From a bacterium (lineage in GTDB: Bacteria > Spirochaetota > Spirochaetia > JABEVK01): a stretch of DNA of 36,367 bases. The position numbers and the translations under genes are program-made. Location of the stretch: contig JAJXVP010000010.1 in the NCBI GenBank assembly GCA_021782055.1, forward strand, positions 1 to 36,367. The letters are read 5' to 3'. The notes beneath the pieces were generated by a model. The model saw only the letters and a list, made by a program, of their open reading frames with translations, was not told the origin of the DNA and ran no database searches. Shown here piece by piece: positions 1-8,325 of this stretch (position 1 is the stretch's first letter; each line of letters starts with the position of its first letter).

Positions 1-608
1 GTTCCTGCTCTTTTAAATACGAAGATTGGGGAGTCAAAGACCCCAACCAGATCCCGCAGACAGTAATGACCGATTTCGTCGAGAAAAACATCAAGAACGG
101 CAAAGTTCAATATGAGTTTCAGGGGCGAAAGATCGAGACCTACGACGCCCTCAAGGAATGGCGGTTGAAGGATGTAACCTTTCAACAGTATGATACTGGT
201 GGCAAGCTCTTGAGTAAGGGTTCCGTTGCCGATGCCTTGATTCACACGGATACGCACGACGCTGTCATGAAGGGCCAGGTCAACCTCTGGTCCGCCAGTC
301 AAGCAGCCTCGGTTAGTACCTCGGATGTCAGTTGGAAGCAAAACTTAAAAATCTTGCAGGTAGCACCCGACGCGACTGTCGTTCTAAAGAAAGATGACGG
401 TTCCACCCTCAGTGGACTGGGGCTTGTTCTCGATTTTCGGGACAATGAATTGAAACTTCAGGGACCTATCGTTGGTCTATGGAAGACGGAAACAAAAGAT
501 GAGACAAATCCGGCCGTTTCGCCAGCTCCCACCCCTACTCCTTTGGGCACACCCACTCCTTTGGGTACTCCTGGGCCTGTTCCTTCTCCCCAGCCCGTTA
601 AGCGCTGA
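1..608 (+). CDS. lptC: LptC-type LPS export lipoprotein, 5' end cut by window edge
   Basis: The frame is open from the first complete codon (position 3), so the start lies outside the window. The second visible codon is Cys (6-8), preceded by Ser, followed by S-F-K-Y; this looks like a lipobox cleavage point, so the mature protein starts at the window edge as a lipoprotein. An ATG at 66 is internal and would remove that Cys. LptC links the inner-membrane LptB2FG exporter to periplasmic LptA. The body is a beta-rich domain with alternating charged and hydrophobic strands. The tail is low-complexity Pro/Thr with two PTPLGT repeats and overlaps the lptA signal peptide by 110 nt. Family assignment rests on this layout and on the adjacent lptA-lptB; no catalytic motif exists to test it. 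Confidence 0.8.
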   Translation, partial: SCSFKYEDWGVKDPNQIPQTVMTDFVEKNIKNGKVQYEFQGRKIETYDALKEWRLKDVTFQQYDTGGKLLSKGSVADALIHTDTHDAVMKGQVNLWSASQAASVSTSDVSWKQNLKILQVAPDATVVLKKDDGSTLSGLGLVLDFRDNELKLQGPIVGLWKTETKDETNPAVSPAPTPTPLGTPTPLGTPGPVPSPQPVKR

Positions 609-1173
609 CACATTCCAATTCAAGGGCGATCAGTTGACTTCGTCCTTAACCCCAGGGCGCGAAGAAACCATTCTTTCGGGAAACGCACATGTCGATACGG
701 GGAGCTTATCGATCGACGCCGACCGTATCGACTTATCCGGCAAAGGCTTCCGTTATGTGTCGTGTACAGGCGACGTTCGTGTTGTCGATCACAAACGGGG
801 TATTTCGTTACAAGCAGACAGCCTAGACTACGACCGGACACACAATATTGCCCGGTTTCAAGGCAACATTACCGTACGCGACCCCTCGCATGAGACGCTG
901 ATCAAAGCAGGATGGCTGGAATATTTTCGGGATGAAGAAAAAATGCTGATTCAAATCGGCGTCCGGATTATCAAAAAGGACATTGTTTGCCGCAGTGAAT
1001 CAGCAACCTACGACCGGACTAAGGACAGCCTGGAGCTCATGGGCTTGCCGAAAGTGATCAAAGGCGACGATGTCTATGAGGCCGGCAGAATTCGTGTAAA
1101 CCTGAAATCTGAAGACATCATCCTTGACGGCGGGGTACAAGGCACGGTTATTCCCCAAGGAAGTCATTCATGA
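499..1173 (+). CDS. lptA: LptA/OstA-family periplasmic LPS transport protein
   Basis: LptA forms the beta-jellyroll bridge carrying LPS across the periplasm. I chose ATG 499 because it gives a signal peptide with basic N-terminus (MRQIRPFR), a Leu/Trp-rich core and a cleavage site near SPLSA-DTF. The only earlier option is TTG 472, and no alternative start lies between 499 and the cleavage site. The mature part has the repeated strand pattern of the OstA/LptA fold (for example SGNAHV, DADRIDLSG, FQGNITV, YEAGRIRVNL). Length is 224 residues. The first 110 nt overlap the lptC tail in another frame; the ribosome-binding site is weak, suggesting coupling to lptC. The stop overlaps the lptB start as ATGA. 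Confidence 0.85.
   Translation: MRQIRPFRQLPPLLLWAHPLLWVLLGLFLLPSPLSADTFQFKGDQLTSSLTPGREETILSGNAHVDTGSLSIDADRIDLSGKGFRYVSCTGDVRVVDHKRGISLQADSLDYDRTHNIARFQGNITVRDPSHETLIKAGWLEYFRDEEKMLIQIGVRIIKKDIVCRSESATYDRTKDSLELMGLPKVIKGDDVYEAGRIRVNLKSEDIILDGGVQGTVIPQGSHS
534..569 (+). repeat. Two tandem 18-bp units shared by lptC tail and lptA signal peptide
   Basis: Units 534-551 and 552-569 match at 15 of 18 bases. In the lptC frame each encodes PTPLGT. In the lptA frame the same DNA encodes the hydrophobic LLW-rich part of the signal peptide. The unit is six codons, so gain or loss of a copy keeps both frames. Confidence 0.85.
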
Positions 1174-1898
1174 GCGTTGTTCTTGAAGTCCGCAACCTGC
1201 AAAAGGTCTTTGGCCGTAAAACTGCGGTCCGCGATGTCAGTTTTGCCATGAATGATGGCGAAATCGTGGGGCTCCTTGGCCCCAATGGTGCCGGAAAAAC
1301 AACAGTTTTTTATATGATCGCGGGGTTTTTGAAGCCAAACCGGGGTGGAATCTTTCTCGACAATAAAGAGATTACCCGGTTGCCCATGTACCGACGAGCC
1401 TGGGAGGGTATTTCTTACCTGCCCCAAGAGCCCTCCATCTTTCGCAAGCTCACCGTCGAAGAAAATATTTTGGCCATTTTGGAAACCCGAAAGGGCTTAG
1501 ACAAGGCCCGCCGCCAGGAAATGTTGGACAGCCTCTTGGCTGAACTGGGGATTGAACGCTTACGAAAACAGCCAGCCTTTACTTTGTCAGGTGGTGAGCG
1601 CCGGCGAACCGAGATTGCCCGGGCCCTGGCCATTGAACCTCACTTTCTTTTGCTCGATGAGCCGTTTGCCGGTATTGACCCCATCGCTGTTCACGATATT
1701 AAAGCGATTATCAAGTTGTTAGCCGACAAAGGTATCGGCGTTCTTATCACCGATCACAACGTTCGAGATACGTTGGATATCACTCACCGGGCTTACATCA
1801 TCAATGTTGGCAGTATTTTGACGGCCGGAAGTCAGCAAGAAATCTTAAACGACGAGTTGGCGCGGCAAATTTATTTAGGGGACCATTTCAGGCTCTAA
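1170..1898 (+). CDS. lptB: LptB, ATPase of the LPS export ABC transporter
   Basis: Cytoplasmic ATPase that drives LPS extraction from the inner membrane with LptF/LptG (not in the window). It is 242 residues, normal for LptB. Visible motifs are Walker A GPNGAGKTT, Q-loop region YLPQEPSIF, ABC signature LSGGERRR, Walker B LLLDEPFAGIDP and the switch histidine in ITDHNVRDTL. The LSGGERRR-EIARAL and DEPFAGIDP wording is typical of LptB rather than other ABC ATPases. It starts on an ATGA overlap with lptA, so the two are translationally coupled. An 83-nt gap follows before rpoN. Confidence 0.96.
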   Translation: MSVVLEVRNLQKVFGRKTAVRDVSFAMNDGEIVGLLGPNGAGKTTVFYMIAGFLKPNRGGIFLDNKEITRLPMYRRAWEGISYLPQEPSIFRKLTVEENILAILETRKGLDKARRQEMLDSLLAELGIERLRKQPAFTLSGGERRRTEIARALAIEPHFLLLDEPFAGIDPIAVHDIKAIIKLLADKGIGVLITDHNVRDTLDITHRAYIINVGSILTAGSQQEILNDELARQIYLGDHFRL

Positions 1899-1934
1899 GA
1901 CCTATCCCTTGCAAAGGGGAAAACGAGCCAAGAT

Positions 1935-1964
1935 TTGCATTTTGCCATCCTTATGGTGAATAAT
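1935..1964 (+). promoter_or_regulatory. Weak candidate sigma-70 promoter for rpoN
   Basis: TTGCAT at 1935-1940 and AATAAT at 1959-1964 with an 18-nt spacer lie in the only sizeable gap between lptB and hpf. The -10 matches five of six consensus bases, the -35 only three. The initiation point would fall close to the AAGGAG at 1970-1975. Confidence 0.3.
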
Positions 1965-1981
1965 AGAAGAAGGAGACCGCC

Positions 1982-3325
1982 GTGCAGTTTCAGCGCCCTG
2001 TCCTAAGACAGGAACAACGTCAAAAGATGTCGCTTCAATTGATCCAATCGATCAACCTGTTGCCGCTGACCCTGACCGAGCTAAAAGAGCGCATTGAACA
2101 AGAGTTAGAGGCCAATCCTGCCCTCGAAGCGATAGAAGCTCAAACGGAGGTTTCTCTCGATACCCTCGAGGCTACCCGCCCCGAAGAAGAAGCCTGGTTT
2201 GAGGACACCTCCGATTCTGGCTTTTCTACCCGTACTTGGACCGAAGATGAAGATACACAGCGGGATTTTCTTGAAGGTGTCCTTAGCCGAGGGGAGTCTC
2301 TTCATGACCATCTGCTATGGCAGGTACGCCTGTACCCGTTGTCTCCGGTAGATTTTGATCTGGCAAGCCGTCTGATCAACAACCTCGATGAAAACGGCTT
2401 TCATCTTGAAGCTCCAGAAACCCTCGCTTCGGTGGAGGAACAATCCCGGTTGCCCGGCATCCTCGAGCTGATTCAATCGTTGGAACCAGCCGGTTGCGGT
2501 ACCACAGATTGGCGTGAGTCTTTGGCAGTCCAGATGAGGGCACGCCACTATCCTGCTGAAGCTGAACGCTTAATTTACGAAGCCTGGGAATTGCTCGAGA
2601 AGAACAAAACCCGCGAAATAGCCCATCAGCTAGGTATATCTGAAGGTGAAGTTATTGCCCTTGTTGAAGATATCCGCGAACTTTCGCCCTTTCCCGGGCG
2701 TAAGTATTCACAGACGCCCCCTGTCTTTGTGGTACCCGATGCCTCTATTCAGCATAAAAATGGTGTTCTCCAACTGGTTTTAAACGAAGAAGAAATCCCG
2801 ATTTTGCGCTTAAGCTCTGGCTTTCAACAAAATGATGCCCTAGAAAACGCTGATCGTGAAGCCAAAAAGTTTATCCGCGGCAAAACTCTCGAAGCTGAGC
2901 GTTTTATTCAAAACCTTCGTTTCCGAAAAAACACCCTTTTTCGAGTTTGCCGCGCGATAATGGAATTCCAAACCGAATTTTTTCAGCGTGGGCCCAAACA
3001 TCTCAGGCCACTGACCTTGAAGGATGTCGCCCAAGAGCTGGAACTCAACGAGTCGACCATATCTCGTGTAACCACGGGAAAGTATGTTCAAACCGAGTGG
3101 GGAATCTACGAGCTGAAATACTTTTTCAGCAACGCGATTTCTTCCTCGCAACCATTTTCAAAGGAGGGTGTCAAGCAGACGATTAAAGAGATTCTCAGTG
3201 AGAACGGGAACGGTAAGAAGCTTTCTGACCAGAAGATTTCCGATCTTCTTGCCCGTCGAGGCATCACCATAGCACGCCGTACCGTCACCAAATACCGCCT
3301 GGAATTAGCCGGCGAGGAAATCTGA
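1982..3325 (+). CDS. rpoN: RNA polymerase sigma-54 factor
   Basis: Sigma-54 directs RNA polymerase to -24/-12 promoters and needs an NtrC-type ATPase to open them. The start is GTG 1982, preceded by AAGGAG (1970-1975) with a 6-nt spacer. Region I is Gln/Leu-rich at residues 1-50 (QRQKMSLQLIQSINLLPL, the activator-interacting segment). An acidic region II follows, then the core-binding domain, the HTH around residues 340-370 (DVAQELELNESTISRVT) and near the C-terminus the RpoN box ARRTVTKYR, which reads the -24 element. Length, 447 residues, is slightly shorter than E. coli. Two NtrC-family activators are in the window, and one has a plausible sigma-54 promoter nearby. Confidence 0.97.
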   Translation: MQFQRPVLRQEQRQKMSLQLIQSINLLPLTLTELKERIEQELEANPALEAIEAQTEVSLDTLEATRPEEEAWFEDTSDSGFSTRTWTEDEDTQRDFLEGVLSRGESLHDHLLWQVRLYPLSPVDFDLASRLINNLDENGFHLEAPETLASVEEQSRLPGILELIQSLEPAGCGTTDWRESLAVQMRARHYPAEAERLIYEAWELLEKNKTREIAHQLGISEGEVIALVEDIRELSPFPGRKYSQTPPVFVVPDASIQHKNGVLQLVLNEEEIPILRLSSGFQQNDALENADREAKKFIRGKTLEAERFIQNLRFRKNTLFRVCRAIMEFQTEFFQRGPKHLRPLTLKDVAQELELNESTISRVTTGKYVQTEWGIYELKYFFSNAISSSQPFSKEGVKQTIKEILSENGNGKKLSDQKISDLLARRGITIARRTVTKYRLELAGEEI

Positions 3326-3342
3326 CCCCAAGGAGAACGATC

Positions 3343-3666
3343 ATGACCCTGACAATGAAAGGAGTCCATTACGACATCAGCGACCGAACCAAGGAATTTC
3401 TCGATGACAAGATGAGTCATCTCGACCCCTTCAAGGATTTGATCGTCAATGCTGACATCGTCATCACCAAAGACAAGAACGAATACCGCGTTGAAAGCAA
3501 CATTCACTTCCGCTGGGGAACCACGGTTCACCTTCATGAAGTTGACCTCGAGCTTTATCCTGCCATCGAAAAACTGATCGATAAGTTAGACGCTAAGATC
3601 AGTAAGGAAAAAGAAAAGGTCAAAGACCACCATCATCAGTCCCATCACGTCGTAAAAGAGGAATAA
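3343..3666 (+). CDS. hpf: Short ribosome hibernation-promoting factor
   Basis: Binds the 30S decoding region to stabilise inactive ribosomes in slow growth. 107 residues, matching the short HPF/YfiA type without the dimerisation extension. The fold's landmarks are visible: an N-terminal strand with the SDRTKEFLDDKM helix, central strands with ADIVITKDKNEYRVE, and a YPAIEKLIDKLDAKI helix. The tail is Lys/His-rich (KDHHHQSHH), compatible with rRNA contact. AAGGAG at 3330-3335 sets the start at ATG 3343. It lies directly after rpoN, the common position of hpf in proteobacteria. Confidence 0.93.
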   Translation: MTLTMKGVHYDISDRTKEFLDDKMSHLDPFKDLIVNADIVITKDKNEYRVESNIHFRWGTTVHLHEVDLELYPAIEKLIDKLDAKISKEKEKVKDHHHQSHHVVKEE

Positions 3667-3672
3667 CGCAAG

Positions 3673-4668
3673 ATGCCGAGAAGCTTTACCGTCCTTGACC
3701 TCTTGGATCTCGACCTGAAAGACCACAATGCGCTTCAGCTGGTATGCCTGGCCGGGCGCAAGGGTCTTACTCGCACTATCACCCAACCCGACATCAACCG
3801 TCCCGGTTTGGCACTTAGTGGGTTTTTCGAGGATTTCAACGCCCGGCGGATTCAGCTTTTCGGCAACGGCGAGACCTCTTACCTCAAGCAATTGTCGCAA
3901 AAAGATCACTGGGAAGATATTGAAAAGTTTTTTTCTCAACAAATTCCTTGTTGCATCTTTTCAAACGGCTACCGTCCCGAAGAAAAATTCCTTCAAATTA
4001 CCGAAAAATACGGCTGCCCTGTTCTAGCCTCTGATCTTAACTCTTCGGACTTTACCGTACGCATTATCCGGGCTTTAGATGATGTCTTTGCTCCTCAGAA
4101 AACTATTCACGGCGTCTTTGTTGAAGTGTCCGGGCTCGGTGTACTGATTCGAGGAGACAGCGGAGTTGGCAAAAGCGAAGCCGCATTGGAACTGATTGAA
4201 CGCGGGCACCGGTTGGTATGCGACGATGCCGTCGACATCCGTTGTGTCAGCGGCAATACACTCCTAGGAAAACCCGTCAATCCCGCGCTGGGACATCACC
4301 TGGAAGTTCGTGGCATTGGTATCATCAATGTCGCTCAACTGTTTGGTGTCGCCGCGATCCAATTTCAAAAAGAGATAGAGATGGTGATGGAATTGGAACT
4401 TTGGGATCCGTCCAAGGAATATGAACGACTGGGGACCAAAGATAAAACCGCCGAAATCCTCGGGGTGAAACTTCCTTTGATGCAAATCCCCGTTAAACCT
4501 GGCCGAAATATCGCTATTATCATCGAAACTGCGGTCATGAATCATCGACTTAAGAAGATGGGTATCCATTCTGCGCAAGAATTTCATGAAAATGTCATTC
4601 AATGGCTTGAAAGTGAGAACGCTCGTAACGTATATTTACGCAAAACAAAAGGGGTAAACACCCAGTGA
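3673..4668 (+). CDS. hprK: HPr kinase/phosphorylase
   Basis: Phosphorylates and dephosphorylates HPr on Ser46, linking carbon status to regulation. 331 residues. The N-terminal half is the regulatory domain; the C-terminal half has the P-loop GDSGVGKSE at residues 161-169, the conserved His146 upstream (IHGVFVEV), the acidic CDDAVDI segment after the P-loop and the HprK signature VRGIGIINV. It sits six nt after hpf and just upstream of HPr. All expected kinase and phosphorylase residues that I can locate are present. No EI, EIIA or sugar-PTS gene is in the window, so it may act mainly in regulation; this is inference. Confidence 0.95.
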   Translation: MPRSFTVLDLLDLDLKDHNALQLVCLAGRKGLTRTITQPDINRPGLALSGFFEDFNARRIQLFGNGETSYLKQLSQKDHWEDIEKFFSQQIPCCIFSNGYRPEEKFLQITEKYGCPVLASDLNSSDFTVRIIRALDDVFAPQKTIHGVFVEVSGLGVLIRGDSGVGKSEAALELIERGHRLVCDDAVDIRCVSGNTLLGKPVNPALGHHLEVRGIGIINVAQLFGVAAIQFQKEIEMVMELELWDPSKEYERLGTKDKTAEILGVKLPLMQIPVKPGRNIAIIIETAVMNHRLKKMGIHSAQEFHENVIQWLESENARNVYLRKTKGVNTQ

Positions 4669-4684
4669 TTGAGGTTTTCGAATA

Positions 4685-4948
4685 ATGGTGGAAAAGGTAG
4701 TGACCGTGAAGAACCGTGCAGGAATTCACGCTCGTCCCGCAGGTATGATTGTCACACTTGCCAATAAGTTCGAATCTCAGATTTTTATCGAGAAAGAAAA
4801 CGACAAAATCAACGCGAAATCAATCATGGGGCTCATCACCCTTGGTGTACTGTGCAATACTCCGATTAAGATTTCAGCCAACGGTACAGATGAACAACAA
4901 GCCGTGGACGCACTTGCTCTTTTGATTGATAACCGCTTCGAAGAATAA
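4685..4948 (+). CDS. ptsH: HPr phosphocarrier protein
   Basis: Small phosphocarrier of the PTS, 87 residues. It has both control sites: His15 in GIHARPA (phosphorylated by EI) and Ser46 in NAKSIMGL (target of HprK). The following GLITLGVL helix is typical. It follows hprK by 16 nt, so kinase and substrate are co-expressed. EI is not in the window, so I cannot tell whether His15 is used or the protein works mainly through Ser46. Confidence 0.95.
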   Translation: MVEKVVTVKNRAGIHARPAGMIVTLANKFESQIFIEKENDKINAKSIMGLITLGVLCNTPIKISANGTDEQQAVDALALLIDNRFEE

Positions 4949-4985
4949 ATCAAAGGCCTTTTAGGGCCCTTCAGGGCTGGAGTCT

Positions 4986-6362
4986 ATGGATAAAGATCTT
5001 TCCAGTTCCAAGCGTCTCGGCCCCTTTCTCAGCCTGTTGTTTCTGTATCTTCTTTTAATTGCCCTCACGCTGTTTCTGTCCCAACAGGTTCTAGCAGATA
5101 TTGCCCGCGGCAATTCGCTCTTCAACCGAGCACTCATACCCGTTGTATCGCTCTTACCGCTGACACTATTGGGGGCCGTGGCCTACCAAGGGTTTCAACT
5201 GTGGCGGCAACGAAAGCAAAACCAATCCGGTAGCCGACTCAAACTCCGCCTTACCCTTTTTTTTAGCTTAGCGGCGATTTTAGCCTCCTTACCCCAAGGA
5301 TTGCTTTCGGTGACTTTTATTGATGCCACCTTGAGATCCTGGCTGCTCCCTTCACTAAACCATCTTCAAGACTCCGCCCATCAGCTGGGGCAGTATCAAC
5401 ACACGATCCACACCTTGATTCTGTTCTTTTATTTGATGTTTGCCTTACCCATTTTTCTGATCGCAGTGCTTATTGGTTTTACGATGGGAGATGATCTCAT
5501 TCGCCCTTTGATCAACCTTGAGACAGCTACCCGACGTGTCGCCGAGGGGGACTACACCGTGCGAATCCTTACCCCAGAGCACGATGAGTTGGCTTTTTTG
5601 GCTACGTCCTTCAATGCCATGACCAGCGAGTTATCTTTGTCCCGAACAAAAATTCAGCAAACAGAAAAAATTACTGCCTGGCAAGAAATTGCCCGCCAGC
5701 TTGCTCATGAAATCCGCAACCCTCTCACCCCTATCCGATTATCTGCCGAACGCATCAAAAGACGAAAAGACACCGACCCCCAACACCTGGCAGAGGTAGT
5801 TGATCCTGCAGTTCAAGCTATTCTTTTAGAGGTTCAACGGCTAGATGTCCTGTTAAAAGAGTTCTCGGACTTTGCCAGACTGCCCGCCCCCAAAAAACAA
5901 AAGTTTCAGCTTACACCCTTACTGGATTCGATCATCACCGTTTATACGGTTTCGCATCCCGAGATCCTTGTCCATGCCGAGGGGCTCAAACCCGAGATCG
6001 AACTTTACGCCGATCGGGCACAAATGGGTCAAGTCTTTACCAACTTGATCAAAAATGCGGTCGAAGCAATGAACGGAATAGGAGAGATTTTTCTCCGCTC
6101 CAGCCTTGTCAAAAAGGGTGACAAGACCTATTGTAGAGTTCAAATTCACGATCTTGGTCCAGGTCTTTCTGAGGAAGTACGAGTTCGTGCCTTTCAACCC
6201 TATTTTACCACAAAAAAAGATGGGACAGGTCTTGGCCTGGCCATAGTGGAACGGCTAGTCTTTGACCATCAAGGAACCGTTTGGTTTGAATCGCAGGCAG
6301 GGTTTGGAACGACATTCTTCGTGGAATTACCGATGGAGGAAGCATGCGAAACCCCATCATGA
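4986..6362 (+). CDS. NtrY-like membrane sensor histidine kinase
   Basis: Likely partner of the NtrX-like regulator that overlaps its 3' end by 19 nt. Hydrophobic segments at about residues 11-35, 47-72, 87-110 and 140-170 suggest four membrane passes; a HAMP domain follows at about 172-222. The dimerisation and phosphoacceptor region has AHEIRNPLTPIRLSAERI with His241, wording typical of NtrY. The ATPase domain has N-box NLIKNAVEAM, DLGPG and GTGLGLAI. At 458 residues it is much shorter than the roughly 700-residue proteobacterial NtrY and I see no PAS domain. The signal sensed is unknown; nitrogen or redox control would be extrapolation from the family. Confidence 0.88.
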   Translation: MDKDLSSSKRLGPFLSLLFLYLLLIALTLFLSQQVLADIARGNSLFNRALIPVVSLLPLTLLGAVAYQGFQLWRQRKQNQSGSRLKLRLTLFFSLAAILASLPQGLLSVTFIDATLRSWLLPSLNHLQDSAHQLGQYQHTIHTLILFFYLMFALPIFLIAVLIGFTMGDDLIRPLINLETATRRVAEGDYTVRILTPEHDELAFLATSFNAMTSELSLSRTKIQQTEKITAWQEIARQLAHEIRNPLTPIRLSAERIKRRKDTDPQHLAEVVDPAVQAILLEVQRLDVLLKEFSDFARLPAPKKQKFQLTPLLDSIITVYTVSHPEILVHAEGLKPEIELYADRAQMGQVFTNLIKNAVEAMNGIGEIFLRSSLVKKGDKTYCRVQIHDLGPGLSEEVRVRAFQPYFTTKKDGTGLGLAIVERLVFDHQGTVWFESQAGFGTTFFVELPMEEACETPS

Positions 6363-7723
6363 TCATCGATGACGAACCGGGAATTCGCTCCGTTCTCGGT
6401 GCTGTCCTGAACGACGAAGGGTTTTCTGTTTTAGAAGCTTCTTCGGGCCTAGACGCCTTACGAATCTTAAAAACAGAATTGGTCGATTTGATCTTTCTCG
6501 ATGTCTGGATGCCTGAAATGGGCGGCTTGGATGTCCTCAAGGCTGTCAAAGCAGACTGGCCTGATTTGCCCGTCATCATGATCTCGGGTCACGGCAAAAT
6601 TGATATGGCCGTACGCGCCATCAAAGAAGGTGCCTTCGATTTTGTCGAGAAACCCCTTTCGATCGATAAAACCTTAGCTAGTGTTCAAAATGCCCTCAAG
6701 TTCTCGGCTTTATCACGCGAAAACCGAGAACTTCGTGAATCTCTCTTTTTAGAGGATTCCATGATTGGCGAGTGCTCCGCGATGCAACGGGTAAAAGAAC
6801 TGATTCAGCAGAGTGCGGCCACTGACTCACGGGTCATTATTCTCGGGGAAAATGGGACCGGCAAAGAGCTTGTCGCGCGAGAAATTCACCGCCAAAGTCA
6901 ACGTTCCCGTCACGCCTTCGTAGAAGTCAACTGTGCGGCTATTCCGGACTCCTTGATCGAAAGCGAGCTTTTTGGGCACGAAAAGGGTGCCTTCACCAGC
7001 GCGATTGGCCGCCGTAAGGGAAAATTTGAGCTAGCGGACGGGGGCACTCTGTTTCTTGATGAAGTCGCAGACATGTCGCTCCATGCTCAAGCAAAAGTCT
7101 TACGAGCAATTCAAGAGATGCGCTTTGAGCGTGTAGGCGGAGAAACAACCCTAGCTGTCGATGTTCGCGTGATTAGTGCCACAAATAAGGATATTCCCAA
7201 AGAAGTCGGAACCGGGCGTTTCCGAGAGGATCTTTTTTACAGACTCAACGTTGTCCCAATTTATGTCCCGCCACTTCGTGAACGGCAAGAAGACTTGCCT
7301 CTTTTGGTAGATTACTTTTTTAAAAAATTTCGCAAAGAATCAAAAGCTGAAGTCCTTGAGGTCCCCCATTTTACCACAGAGGCGTGGAAAGTGCTCACCG
7401 AGCACAGCTGGCCCGGCAATATTCGCGAGTTGAAAAACTTTCTCGAACGTCTATTGATTATGACTGACAATGATGAAATTGATGCAGAACAAACCAAACT
7501 CATTCTCGGACAAAGCTTTGCCGTGTCGGCGCCGGTGACTCCCCTACAGCCCTGGCTCAATATGCCCCTTAATGACGCCAAAGAAGCTTTTGAAAGGGCT
7601 TTGATCGAAGAAAAACTCCGAGAAAACCGCTATAATGTTTCCAAGACGGCACAAGCCTTAGGGCTTTACCCGAGCAATCTTCACAGTAAGCTGAAAAAAT
7701 TCGGCATCGAGACAGGGAAATGA
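6344..7723 (+). CDS. NtrX-like NtrC-family response regulator with GAFTSA loop
   Basis: 459 residues in the order receiver, AAA+ ATPase, Fis-type HTH. Phospho-acceptor is Asp53 (IFLDVWMPEMGG). The AAA+ part has Walker A GENGTGKE from residue 168, Walker [13 protein letters not shown] and an R-finger region [13 protein letters not shown]. The sigma-54 contact loop at residues 215-220 reads GAFTSA rather than GAFTGA (Ser219). The C-terminal helix pair is NVSKTAQALGLYPSNLHSKL. Start ATG 6344 follows GGAGGA (6335-6340); ATG 6359 is an alternative. Its stop overlaps the lexA start as ATGA. It may be a weak sigma-54 activator, or act without sigma-54 as reported for some NtrX proteins. Confidence 0.9.
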   Translation: MRNPIMIIDDEPGIRSVLGAVLNDEGFSVLEASSGLDALRILKTELVDLIFLDVWMPEMGGLDVLKAVKADWPDLPVIMISGHGKIDMAVRAIKEGAFDFVEKPLSIDKTLASVQNALKFSALSRENRELRESLFLEDSMIGECSAMQRVKELIQQSAATDSRVIILGENGTGKELVAREIHRQSQRSRHAFVEVNCAAIPDSLIESELFGHEKGAFTSAIGRRKGKFELADGGTLFLDEVADMSLHAQAKVLRAIQEMRFERVGGETTLAVDVRVISATNKDIPKEVGTGRFREDLFYRLNVVPIYVPPLRERQEDLPLLVDYFFKKFRKESKAEVLEVPHFTTEAWKVLTEHSWPGNIRELKNFLERLLIMTDNDEIDAEQTKLILGQSFAVSAPVTPLQPWLNMPLNDAKEAFERALIEEKLRENRYNVSKTAQALGLYPSNLHSKLKKFGIETGK

Positions 7724-8325
7724 AGGCCACCACAAAACGCCAAGAAGAAGTTCTTGATTTTATCAAGTCGTACCTGCTCAGCAACAAATTTCCCCCCACA
7801 ATTCGCGAGATAGCCAACCATTTTGAAATTTCTGTGAAAGGTGCCTACGATCATATCAAGGCGCTTGAAAAAAAAGGACTCATACACTGCAACCAGAACC
7901 GCTCCCGTGCGATCGAAATTCTCGATGACGATAACGAAGATCATGCCATCCTTCGTATTCCCCTGTTGGGCCGAGTAGCCGCCGGGCTTCCTATCATGGC
8001 CGAAGAGAATTTTGATGGGAATGTCCTTCTGCCTCTCACCTTTTTAGGCGCAGGAAGCCACTTTGCGCTTCGCGTTCATGGGGATAGCATGCAGGGGGCA
8101 GGGATTATGGACGGCGATCTTGCCGTTATTCGGGCTCAGTCATCGGCTGAAAATGGCGAAATTGTTGTTGCCATGACAGAAGACGATGCAGTTACCCTAA
8201 AAAGGTTTTTCAAAGAAAAAAATCGCGTCAAGCTTCAGCCAGAAAATCCCGCCTACAACGCGATTTTCTCTCAAAACGTAAAAATCTTAGGTAAACTGGT
8301 CAATTTGATACGGCGGTACGAGTGA
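7720..8325 (+). CDS. lexA: LexA SOS repressor
   Basis: Represses DNA-damage genes until RecA triggers its self-cleavage. 201 residues, normal length. The N-terminal winged HTH starts KRQEEVLDFIKSYL and includes PTIREIANHF. The cleavage bond is Ala88-Gly89 (RVAAGLP). The catalytic dyad is Ser123 (HGDSM) and Lys161 (VTLKRFF), with normal spacing. It is coupled at both ends: ATGA with the NtrX-like gene and GTGA with holA. I see no promoter immediately upstream, so autoregulation from its own promoter, usual for lexA, is not obvious. Confidence 0.96.
   Translation: MKATTKRQEEVLDFIKSYLLSNKFPPTIREIANHFEISVKGAYDHIKALEKKGLIHCNQNRSRAIEILDDDNEDHAILRIPLLGRVAAGLPIMAEENFDGNVLLPLTFLGAGSHFALRVHGDSMQGAGIMDGDLAVIRAQSSAENGEIVVAMTEDDAVTLKRFFKEKNRVKLQPENPAYNAIFSQNVKILGKLVNLIRRYE

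Noticed and set aside
3106..3537. 143-codon open frame opposite rpoN and hpf
   Set aside because: It spans the junction of two well-supported genes and shows no domain.
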